The notes beneath the pieces were generated by a model, which saw only the letters and a list, made by a program, of their open reading frames with translations, ran no database searches and was not told where the DNA came from. Of a DNA stretch of 64,000 nt, positions 17,261 through 24,633 are shown in pieces. Each line of letters opens with the position of its first letter. Position 1 is the first letter of the stretch. A program made the position numbers and the translations under genes. The DNA lies in contig JANQPV010000055.1 of the NCBI GenBank assembly GCA_028285305.1, forward strand, positions 33,686-97,685, written 5' to 3'. Source of the DNA: Alphaproteobacteria bacterium (GTDB lineage Bacteria > Pseudomonadota > Alphaproteobacteria > SMXP01).

Positions 17261-18423
17261 CGATCTTCACCATGCCCTCTCTGGGGTCCGATATGGAGGA
17301 GGGGACTTTGGTGGAGTGGCTGGTCGCGAAGGGAGACCGGGTCTCGCGAGGCGACATCGTGGCCGTTGTCGAAACGGAAAAAGGCGCGATCGAAATTGAG
17401 ATCTTCGATGAGGGTGAGATCAAAGAGTTCTTGATCTCGCCAGGCGTAACCGTCCCGGTCGGAGCGCCAATGGCCGAGATCCTGAGGTCCGGGGACGAAG
17501 AGTCGGCTGTTTCTGACGCGTCGACAAAGGAATTGCCTTCACGCACTGAGCCGACTGCGCCAGCGTCGCAGACAACGGCTTGGACACCGCCGGCCGCATC
17601 AAGCACGCGTCCGCGCATTTCCCCTGCCGCTCGCCGGCTGGCTTCGCAGCGCGGTATTGATATCGCAACGCTCAAAGGGTCCGGTCCACAGGCCACTATT
17701 GTGGCGGACGACATTCCCGTCACAAGTGTGGGACCCGAGACCAAAAGGGGCGGCCTCGACCTTGGCGACATGCGCAAAGCGATTGCGGCGGCGATGGCGC
17801 GATCAAAACGCGAAATCCCCCATTACTACCTTCAGCATACGATTGATGTGACTGAAGCCAACGTTTGGCTTGAAGAGACAAATACCGGGAGAAGTCCAAG
17901 CGCACGATTGTTGGCCGCGGTCCTCTACATCAAGGCTGTATCGAACGCGCTATCCAAGTACACCGAATTCAATGGTCACTATGTACGGGATGAGTTTGAA
18001 GCGAGCCAGGGCATTCATATTGGTTTTGCCGTATCCCTGCGCGGAGGCGGCTTGGTGGCGCCGGGCATCCATGATACGCCCAACCTAACGGTCGACGAGC
18101 TCATGGAGAAACTGAAAGACATGGTTGCGCGGGCGCGCCGCGGGCGGCTGCGCAGCTCAGAGTTTTCCGATCCTACCATAACGGTATCAAGCTTAGGCGA
18201 GCGCGGCGTGGAAAGTCTGTTCGGAGTGATCTACCCACCACAAGTCGCTTTGGTCGGGTTTGGGAAAGTTTTGGAGCGTCCCGCTGTTATCGAGGGTGAG
18301 ATCCTCATCCGCTCTGAACTGACGATCACCTTATCGGCGGACCACCGCGTCAGCGATGGCCATCGAGGAGCCCTTTTTCTCACGGAGATCGAAAAACAGC
18401 TCCAACAACCAAGCCAACTGTAG
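17257..18423 (+). CDS. pdhC: Dihydrolipoamide acetyltransferase (E2) of the second complex
   Basis: The protein has about 388 residues. The lipoyl domain carries K42 in [11 protein letters not shown]; a Pro/Ala/Thr-rich linker, an E3/E1-binding domain ([15 protein letters not shown] to [13 protein letters not shown]) and the acyltransferase domain follow. Here the catalytic motif is complete: DHRVSDG at about 362-368. It overlaps pdhB by 4 bp. No E3 gene follows, so the complex must borrow lipoamide dehydrogenase from elsewhere in the genome. Confidence 0.9.
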   Translation: MTIFTMPSLGSDMEEGTLVEWLVAKGDRVSRGDIVAVVETEKGAIEIEIFDEGEIKEFLISPGVTVPVGAPMAEILRSGDEESAVSDASTKELPSRTEPTAPASQTTAWTPPAASSTRPRISPAARRLASQRGIDIATLKGSGPQATIVADDIPVTSVGPETKRGGLDLGDMRKAIAAAMARSKREIPHYYLQHTIDVTEANVWLEETNTGRSPSARLLAAVLYIKAVSNALSKYTEFNGHYVRDEFEASQGIHIGFAVSLRGGGLVAPGIHDTPNLTVDELMEKLKDMVARARRGRLRSSEFSDPTITVSSLGERGVESLFGVIYPPQVALVGFGKVLERPAVIEGEILIRSELTITLSADHRVSDGHRGALFLTEIEKQLQQPSQL

Positions 18424-18436
18424 AGTGAAAAAAGCC

Positions 18437-18682
18437 ATGGACGCAGACGACTTGAGAATAATCGTATGTGAGGAGATCCTGAATATCGCACCGGAAGCTG
18501 AGCTGGATGGCCTCGATCCACAAGAAGATCTGCGGGATGCCTTAGATCTGGATTCAATGGATATGCTGAATATTATTACCGCTTTACACGAACGGTTGGG
18601 GGTCGATATCCCCGAAGCGAACGCGGGCGAGTTTGTGACATTGCGGGGCGCGGTAGAGTTCTTGAAATCAGAACTGGCATAA
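18437..18682 (+). CDS. Acyl carrier protein
   Basis: The protein is about 81 residues and acidic. The 4'-phosphopantetheine site is S40 in RDALDLDSMDMLN, and the helical pattern is that of a stand-alone carrier protein. The start could also be GTG 18425; neither has a strong ribosome binding site. It lies 13 bp after the E2 gene and is the last gene of the acs-pdhABC operon. An ACP here is unusual because E2 uses a covalent lipoyl arm instead. It may accept acyl groups for lipid or polyketide-like synthesis, or serve the ACP/ligase/PlsC fusion system upstream. Function is unproven. Confidence 0.8.
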   Translation: MDADDLRIIVCEEILNIAPEAELDGLDPQEDLRDALDLDSMDMLNIITALHERLGVDIPEANAGEFVTLRGAVEFLKSELA

Positions 18683-18688
18683 ATTCAA

Positions 18689-19819
18689 TCACGACCGCCC
18701 CAAAACCATCTTTAGACCAATATAGCGAAGAATCTCCCGCCCGGACAGCATGCCGACAAATGTGTCGCCTTCTGCTACTATCAACCAATTCGAGTGAGTT
18801 TCGTTAAAGCGGCGCAGCACATCGAAAACAGCGTCGCCTGGGGCCACCAATTTATTTGTATCGCAAGGTTTCATGACCTCGCCCACTGTCGCTTCGGTCC
18901 ATCGCTGCCGCGGTATGGACTTGATCTCTTCGATACTGATGCACCCCACCAGGCGATCGTTCTCGACAACGGCAAAGAGATCTTGGTAAAATTCGTATAC
19001 TTTTCTTTCGACAAGCGCATCAATAGACAGATGGGGAGAGACCGCTGAAGCCTGCCCCGTTAAGAAGTCACGCACCGTTTCGCCGGTCAGGGCTTGGCGC
19101 ATTTCAAGCTGGTTGTATGAACCCTGTGCGGCGCCGCGCAAGAAAACACCGATAAGGAACCACCACACGCCGGTAATGAATTGTCCCTCCAGCAACCAAA
19201 CAAATCCAAACGCCATAAGAATGAGCCCAAACAAGGAGCCGACCCGCGAGGCCATTTTTGTCGCGCGCATCATGTCGCCGGTGAGCCACCACATCGTAGC
19301 TCTCAGCACCCGTCCGCCGTCCAATGGAAATGCGGGCAACAGGTTGAATACGGCCAATATGAGATTCAAGACTGAAAGATATTCGGCAAGCGCCTGAGCT
19401 TGCTCAGGCCAATTTAGAGCGATGGACAGGGGCACAACAAGGAAGAATATCCCCGCAAGGACTAAACTCGAAATGGGTCCCGCGATGGCCATCACGAACT
19501 CTACTTTGGGGGACGGCGGTTCCTGTTCCATATGGGCCATTCCACCGAACAGGAATAACGTAATCCCGCCCATGGGTAGCCCATAAGTCCGTGCAACGAG
19601 CGAATGGCTGAGTTCATGGACAATGATGGAGAAGAAGAGACCGATCACTCCAAGAATGGCCGTCCACCAGTAGGTCTGGCGCGGCCATCCTTCGTGCAAT
19701 TCCGGAAAGACGCCTTCCGCCAACGACCAAGCGATAAGCAAAGCCAGAAAGAACCACGTTAGATTGAGTCTAACGTCGAATCCGAAGAGTCTGAAGAGTG
19801 TGAGTGACTTCCCAAACAT
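18689..19819 (-). CDS. Site-2 protease family metalloprotease with CBS pair
   Basis: The protein has about 376 residues. It is a membrane zinc metalloprotease of the S2P/RseP-like group: the HExxH zinc motif is H68-E-L-S-H72 within a transmembrane helix, and the second motif NLLPAFPLDGGRVLRA lies near 158-173. Several hydrophobic segments surround these. The C-terminal part (about 245-370) is a CBS-domain pair (VGEVMKPCDTNKLVAPGDAV, WLIVAEGDTFVGMLSGREIL) likely sensing adenine nucleotides. It is the last gene of a minus-strand run CBS protein - GroEL - Pcm/esterase - protease, consistent with a membrane or stress proteolysis role. Confidence 0.87.
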   Translation of the reverse strand: MFGKSLTLFRLFGFDVRLNLTWFFLALLIAWSLAEGVFPELHEGWPRQTYWWTAILGVIGLFFSIIVHELSHSLVARTYGLPMGGITLFLFGGMAHMEQEPPSPKVEFVMAIAGPISSLVLAGIFFLVVPLSIALNWPEQAQALAEYLSVLNLILAVFNLLPAFPLDGGRVLRATMWWLTGDMMRATKMASRVGSLFGLILMAFGFVWLLEGQFITGVWWFLIGVFLRGAAQGSYNQLEMRQALTGETVRDFLTGQASAVSPHLSIDALVERKVYEFYQDLFAVVENDRLVGCISIEEIKSIPRQRWTEATVGEVMKPCDTNKLVAPGDAVFDVLRRFNETHSNWLIVAEGDTFVGMLSGREILRYIGLKMVLGRS

Positions 19820-19845
19820 TGTCAGTATACCGTGTTGTGCTAGTT

Positions 19846-21867
19846 CTAGACGCCGAAGGGGTACGTATCCGGCAAACCTTCCAGCGTCTGGACGGAAAAT
19901 GGCTCAACCGCATTTGTCTCATCGAACCAGATGTATTCATCGAATTGCCGAATAAGATCCGCTTCAAAGTAGTGATTGAAGCGTTCAGTCTCCGGCCGAT
20001 AAATGACGCCGATCGCGCGTTCCAGGAGCGGTCTCGCCAGCTCCTGCACAGCTGCCCGGTTTTCATTGTCCCGGAGCGGCAGGAAAAAGCGTGGCTTGTT
20101 GGTTAAATGAAAAAGGCGCTCATAACTTTGGGTTAAAGAAGGCCGGACTTCCTTGACCTCCATTGGTCCGTCCCACTGCGATGCGGCAGCGACCGTACCG
20201 TGATCCGTTCCAAATCCGATCAAATAGCCATCGTCTCCATAGAAGTCACGGACGAGCTTGCCGAGATTAAATTCTCCTCGTGCGGACATCTCTGTTGCGT
20301 CAGCATTCCCAACATGTGAATTGTGCGCCCACACAATTCCCTTGGTCTTTTCTCCATAATGGTCGAACAGGGCTTGAAGCGTATCGAACATATGCTGATC
20401 GCGCAGGTTCCAAGACTGACGTGAACCGTAATACATGAAGCGGTAGTATTTTTCAGCACTCGCGACCAAGTTCGCATTCCTCACCGCGTCGAAATAGGCT
20501 TCTGCCGACTCAAATTGGCCGCGCTGGCGCGCATGCAAGAGGTCGATCAAGACGTTCAAAACATCGCTTTCACACTTACGATAGGTTCCTGCGATAGCGG
20601 CGTGACCGTATGCCGAGGGGTTCGTCTCCCAGGGCGTGAGACAGGCATAACGGGCGCGCGCCAGGGCCGCCGTCTCTGTATCCACCTCATTAAGGTGGTT
20701 CAACACCGCACGAATAGAGGTATAAAGACTATAGACATCGAGACCGTGGAAGCCGACGCGTGACCCCAAAGGCAAGGGGGCGTTGTGCTCGCGTAGCCAA
20801 TGGACAAAGTCGCGGACATCCTCGTTGCGCCACATCCAAGTTGGAAATCGGGCAAAGGCCGTCCACTCTGAGGGCGGAGTATCTTTCTGGCGGGTATAGT
20901 GGTCGATCCTAGCTGCATCCGGCCAGTCCGCTTCTGCGGCAACAAAACGAAATCCCTTTTTCTCGATCAATTCTTGTGTGATCTTCTGGCGCATTCGGTA
21001 GAACTCTGACGTGCCGTGGGACGCCTCTCCAATCAGGACAACCCGCGCGTCACCGATCCGCTCCAGCATACCGCTTAAGTCCGCATCCTCAATCGATGAA
21101 AAGTCCTCCGTACATTGAGAGATAAGTCCTGGGGCCGTCGCACTCGTGCGCGGCATTCTCTGGAAGACACGAGGCTTTCCAGCGAGACGGTCGGTCTCGA
21201 ACTCCGGTTCTTCTTGCTCCCAGCCTTCTTTGCCGACCAAGGGTACAAAGCGCACATCTGCAATTTCTTCGCGGTCAAAGTCACTGTCGCTGACGCGGGT
21301 AATCCGCACAAGTTCTTGGGCGCGAACATCATCCCCAACGGGGATAACCATCCGCCCCCCCACTTTCAATTGCCTTTGCAGAGCGTCGGGAATGTGGGGC
21401 GCCCCAGCTGAGACAAGGATGACATCGAACGGTGCTTCTTCCGCCCAATCTTCCATGCTTTCCCCATGGCGGACGTGAATGTTGCCGACACCGATTTGAG
21501 CCAGTGTCTCTGCGCCTTGGACTGCCAGTTGTCCAATGCGCTCTAAGGCAAAGACTTCGCTGCATATCTCGCCCAAGACCGCGGAGGCATAGCCCGAACC
21601 GAAACCGATTTCTAAGGCTTTTTCGCCGCCGCGCAGATTGAGGGCCTCGATCATAAAGCCGACAATGTAAGGTTGGGAAATCGTTTGCGCCTCGCCAATC
21701 GGAAGGGGACGATCGTGATAGGCTTGATCGCGATGGTCCAGCGGCACGAATGCCTCACGCGGTACCCGCCCCATGGCCTCGAGGACCAGGGCGTCACGTA
21801 CACCGCGTCCACGGATTTGTTCCTCGACCATAAGCGTTCTTTGTTGAGAGAATGTGTTTTCCGACAT
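19846..21867 (-). CDS. Protein-L-isoaspartate methyltransferase fused to erythromycin-esterase-like domain
   Basis: The protein has about 673 residues from ATG 21867 (an upstream in-frame start at 21990 exists, but homology begins at about MSENTFSQQRTLMVEEQ). The N-terminal 220 residues are a Pcm-type methyltransferase, with MVEEQIRGRGV, AQTISQPYIVGFM and the SAM motif ALEIGFGSGYASAVLGE; such enzymes repair isoaspartyl damage. The C-terminal 440 residues match the erythromycin esterase superfamily, with VLIGEASHGTSEFY, AAEADWPDA and VWAHNSHVGNADAT. Many members of that superfamily do not act on macrolides. The gene lies between groEL and the protease, so a protein-damage or stress role is more likely than antibiotic resistance. 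The fusion is continuous, with no stop in between. Confidence 0.85.
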   Translation of the reverse strand: MSENTFSQQRTLMVEEQIRGRGVRDALVLEAMGRVPREAFVPLDHRDQAYHDRPLPIGEAQTISQPYIVGFMIEALNLRGGEKALEIGFGSGYASAVLGEICSEVFALERIGQLAVQGAETLAQIGVGNIHVRHGESMEDWAEEAPFDVILVSAGAPHIPDALQRQLKVGGRMVIPVGDDVRAQELVRITRVSDSDFDREEIADVRFVPLVGKEGWEQEEPEFETDRLAGKPRVFQRMPRTSATAPGLISQCTEDFSSIEDADLSGMLERIGDARVVLIGEASHGTSEFYRMRQKITQELIEKKGFRFVAAEADWPDAARIDHYTRQKDTPPSEWTAFARFPTWMWRNEDVRDFVHWLREHNAPLPLGSRVGFHGLDVYSLYTSIRAVLNHLNEVDTETAALARARYACLTPWETNPSAYGHAAIAGTYRKCESDVLNVLIDLLHARQRGQFESAEAYFDAVRNANLVASAEKYYRFMYYGSRQSWNLRDQHMFDTLQALFDHYGEKTKGIVWAHNSHVGNADATEMSARGEFNLGKLVRDFYGDDGYLIGFGTDHGTVAAASQWDGPMEVKEVRPSLTQSYERLFHLTNKPRFFLPLRDNENRAAVQELARPLLERAIGVIYRPETERFNHYFEADLIRQFDEYIWFDETNAVEPFSVQTLEGLPDTYPFGV

Positions 21868-21997
21868 CTCTAGTCTGCCACTCTTCCTAAACCTTGCGCT
21901 TGGAATGCCAATCCTGAGCGATGCATGCGCGATTGAAGCGCCAGACGAGCCGCGCCAGAAACCAGACCAAGCACGCAGCCCGCACTCCAAGCTTCGA

Positions 21998-23623
21998 TTA
22001 CATCGCGTACTGAGGCTCCGGCGCCGCGACCGCTTTGGGTTCTTCTGGGACTTCAGTAATCGTTGCTTCCGTTAGCAACAAAACGCTTGCGACAGAAACC
22101 GCGTTCTCAAGAGCCAAACGGACGACTTTGGTTGGGTCTATAATTCCAGACTCGATCAAATCCACATATTCGCCGATCGCAGCATCAAATCCGACCGTAT
22201 CGTCTTTCTCCAGCATCCGGGCAACGACCACGCCCGGGTCAACGTTCGAGTTCTCCGCAATTTGCCGTGCCGGTGTACTGAGCGCTTTCTTCAATATTTC
22301 GATGCCCGTGTGCTCATCACCTGTGGTATTGGCCGCAGCAGCTTCAAGCGCCTTGGTGCATCTGAGCAACGCGAGGCCGCCACCCGGGACAATGCCTTCT
22401 TCAACCGCTGCTTTGGTCGCATTAATTGCGTCGTCCAGCGCTTCCTTTTTGCTCTTCATTTCCGACTCGGTCGGCGCTCCAACCCGGATAACAGCGACAC
22501 CGCCGGAAAGCTTGGCCAACCGCTCTTCGAGTTTCTCACGATCATAGTCACTTGTCGTTTCGGTAATCTGTGCTCTGATTTGGCTTATCCGGCCATCGAT
22601 TTCCGCACTGTCCCCGCCGCCGCCAACGATTGTGGTCGAATCCTTAGCAGAAACAACGCGCGCCGCGCGTCCCAATTGCTCCATTGTGACGTTCTCAAGC
22701 TTTATGCCCAGTTGCTCTGAGATCAATTGGGCGCCCGTCAATATGGCAATGTCTTCCAACATCGCGCGCCGCCGGTCGCCAAATCCAGGGGCTTTGACCG
22801 CCATGCACTTAAACATTCCCCTTATGTGGTTGAGTATCAAAGTTGCCAGCGCTTCGCCTTCTATGTCTTCGGCGATCATCACGATGGGTTTGCCGCTCTT
22901 TGCCACCTGTTCCAATAAAGGGATAAGATCCGCCATATTCGTCAGCTTCCGGTCACAGACGAAGACATAGGGCTCTTCTAAGACGGCTTCCATCTTCTCC
23001 GCATCCGTCACAAAATAGGGAGAGATAAACCCCCGGTCGAACTGCATTCCTTCGACGACTTCCAACTGTGTTTCCGTCGTTTTGGATTCTTCAAGAGAGA
23101 TGACGCCTTCGTCGCCGACCTGCTCCATCGCATCAGCAACGAGCTCGCCAATCGCCGGATCATTGTGCGCCGATATGGTTGCGACCTGCGCCTTTTCTTT
23201 TCGCTCTTTTACAGGACGAGACATGGCTTGCAATGCGTCGACAGCTACGCTCAGTCCGTGGTCGAGGCCGCGCTTAATGTCTATAGCGCTCGCCCCGGCA
23301 ACCACATTTCGCACGCCGTCGGCAAGTATCGCGTATGCCAATATGGTGGACGTGCTGGTACCGTCTCCAACAGCTTCGCCCGTCTTCTCTGCTGCTTGTC
23401 GGAGCATGCGGGCGCCCAGATTTTCTTGTGGGTCTTCCAGATCAACTTCCTTGGCGATCGTAACGCCGTCATTGCAGACAATCGGCGCTCCCCACTTTTT
23501 TTCTATAAGAACGGACTTTGACTTCGGGCCCAACGTCACGCGAATAGCGTCCGCCAAAGCAGCTGCCCCGCGCATAACTTTCTCGCGAGCTTCAGAGCGG
23601 TAGTGTATCTGCTTATGCGGCAT
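21998..23623 (-). CDS. groL: GroEL-type chaperonin paralogue
   Basis: The protein has about 541 residues. It is a 60-kDa chaperonin that encloses and refolds proteins with ATP. Motifs are [49 protein letters not shown] and the late [11 protein letters not shown] and [21 protein letters not shown]. Two features mark it as an accessory copy: no groES adjoins it, and the C-terminus ends in PEPQYAM with no GGM-repeat tail. It has no visible Shine-Dalgarno at ATG 23623. Its neighbours are stress genes, so it may be a low-oxygen or stress-specific chaperonin working with a GroES encoded elsewhere. Confidence 0.93.
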   Translation of the reverse strand: MPHKQIHYRSEAREKVMRGAAALADAIRVTLGPKSKSVLIEKKWGAPIVCNDGVTIAKEVDLEDPQENLGARMLRQAAEKTGEAVGDGTSTSTILAYAILADGVRNVVAGASAIDIKRGLDHGLSVAVDALQAMSRPVKERKEKAQVATISAHNDPAIGELVADAMEQVGDEGVISLEESKTTETQLEVVEGMQFDRGFISPYFVTDAEKMEAVLEEPYVFVCDRKLTNMADLIPLLEQVAKSGKPIVMIAEDIEGEALATLILNHIRGMFKCMAVKAPGFGDRRRAMLEDIAILTGAQLISEQLGIKLENVTMEQLGRAARVVSAKDSTTIVGGGGDSAEIDGRISQIRAQITETTSDYDREKLEERLAKLSGGVAVIRVGAPTESEMKSKKEALDDAINATKAAVEEGIVPGGGLALLRCTKALEAAAANTTGDEHTGIEILKKALSTPARQIAENSNVDPGVVVARMLEKDDTVGFDAAIGEYVDLIESGIIDPTKVVRLALENAVSVASVLLLTEATITEVPEEPKAVAAPEPQYAM

Positions 23624-23708
23624 GATTTATGGCGTTCGTGGAAGTGGATCGTTTCGTGTTTCGAGATTTGCTTGGTCAAGTTTGCAGCCCGTCGGACCGC
23701 ATTTCTCT

Positions 23709-24131
23709 TCAAGCGTGATGCGCCGAAACCGATCGCAGCAACTCACCGGCGGCGTTCTGACTTGTCGCCTGGGAAATATCGCCTAAACTCAGCATGCCGA
23801 CGAGACGTTTTTCTCTGTTGACGACGGGAAGGCGTCGAATTTGTTTCTCTTCCATGAGTTCAATGGCCTCGTCGATCTCTTCATCTTCCATGCAATAGTG
23901 GACTTCTCTCGACATAACGTCCCTTGCGATCGCGGTGCCGAGATCAATTTCGTTGGCAACTGCTCTTAAGGCGATATCGCGGTCCGTCACGATGCCCACC
24001 AGTCGGTCATCTTCGCCGATCGGAACCGCTCCGATGTCCTTTGCCTTCATGAGCTGAGCGATTTCGGTAAGAGAGGCGCCCGGATCGCGCCACTCCGCAG
24101 AGACATGCATCGCGTCTTTTACTTTTTTCAT
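23709..24131 (-). CDS. CBS-domain pair protein
   Basis: The protein has about 140 residues and consists of two CBS domains (about 8-60 and 72-130): KVKDAMHVSAEWRDPGASL, GAVPIGEDDRLVGIVTDRDI, MSREVHYCMEDEEIDEAIEL, IRRLPVVNREKRLVGMLSLG. Such stand-alone proteins bind adenine nucleotides and act as energy-state sensors. ATG 24131 is fixed by AGGGAGA 8 bp before it; the longer in-frame start at 24206 has none. It is the first gene of the minus-strand stress operon. It resembles Hrp1 of the mycobacterial DosR regulon in architecture only. Confidence 0.85.
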   Translation of the reverse strand: MKKVKDAMHVSAEWRDPGASLTEIAQLMKAKDIGAVPIGEDDRLVGIVTDRDIALRAVANEIDLGTAIARDVMSREVHYCMEDEEIDEAIELMEEKQIRRLPVVNREKRLVGMLSLGDISQATSQNAAGELLRSVSAHHA

Positions 24132-24262
24132 GTTAGTTCTCCCTAGACTAACCAGTGGACCGGAAGACGACCTATAGAGTCGGTTTATCGATAACGATAT
24201 GAACACAGCCCAGTTGATGGGATCAGACGTTTCAGTTTGCTCAGATCTATGACGAATGAGCT

Positions 24263-24276
24263 TTGATCTCCGTCAA
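24263..24276. promoter_or_regulatory. Fnr/FixK-type box TTGAT-ctcc-GTCAA
   Basis: This 14-mer has one mismatch to TTGAT-N4-ATCAA. It is centred about 138 bp before the CBS protein start and probably drives the minus-strand CBS-groEL-pcm/esterase-protease unit. Confidence 0.55.
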
Positions 24277-24429
24277 ATCCACGCCTGGCGCGGAATTCAG
24301 GAACAACGTATTCGCTGAAGTGGCGAGGCATCTAGAGAATAAGGCGGCTTGATATCCACCGACAGGGACGAATTCGATCTTTGCCCCACATACCAAACAA
24401 TAACATGGGCGGGTGCATGGATGTAAAGC

Positions 24430-24443
24430 TTGAGATAGATCAA
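24430..24443. promoter_or_regulatory. Fnr/FixK-type box TTGAG-atag-ATCAA
   Basis: This 14-mer has one mismatch to consensus. It is centred 72 bp before the ATG of the 41-codon ORF at 24508. The same 72-bp spacing is seen before the phasin-like and nitroreductase genes. Confidence 0.58.
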
Positions 24444-24507
24444 GTCCGTCGATGGAATTCTGCGTCTTGTTGAATGTTGCCTGCTGACGAGCAAAGGAGC
24501 TCGACGA

Positions 24508-24633
24508 ATGAATAATGTACCCGCGAATTTTACGAACATTCTGCAGTCCGTAAACGTTTCAACACGCGATCGTTTGTGCGCTCAATGGACAGAACGATGT
24601 CGGGGGCTCAGAGCAAAGTCGTGGAGAAACTAA
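24508..24633 (+). CDS. 41-residue leader ORF abutting the cation ATPase
   Basis: ATG 24508 is preceded by AAAGGAG at 24493-24499, a strong ribosome binding site. It is followed by 41 codons (MNNVPANFTNILQSVNVST to CRGLRAKSWRN) and TAA at 24631-24633, directly abutting the ATPase ATG at 24634. The product is hydrophilic, with no signal peptide and no recognised family. The exact abutment suggests translational coupling: ribosomes ending here could restart on the ATPase. It may be a regulatory leader peptide or a small protein. No homology could be checked. Confidence 0.45.
   Translation: MNNVPANFTNILQSVNVSTRDRLCAQWTERCRGLRAKSWRN

Larger units (their letters stand above)
24132..24507. other. 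Divergent promoter region between CBS and cation-ATPase units
   Basis: About 376 bp with no convincing gene. It carries two Fnr/FixK-type sites (24263-24276 and 24430-24443), one nearer each transcription unit. A third look-alike, TTGATGGGATCAG near 24213, has the wrong spacing. No terminator or repeat was seen. Confidence 0.6.

Noticed and set aside
19846..21867. Macrolide-resistance gene
   Set aside because: The esterase-like half is fused to a protein-repair enzyme and sits among stress genes; superfamily membership alone does not show resistance.
24213..24226. TTGATGGGATCAG as another Fnr-type site
   Set aside because: Spacer is 3 bp, not 4, and the second half-site is imperfect.
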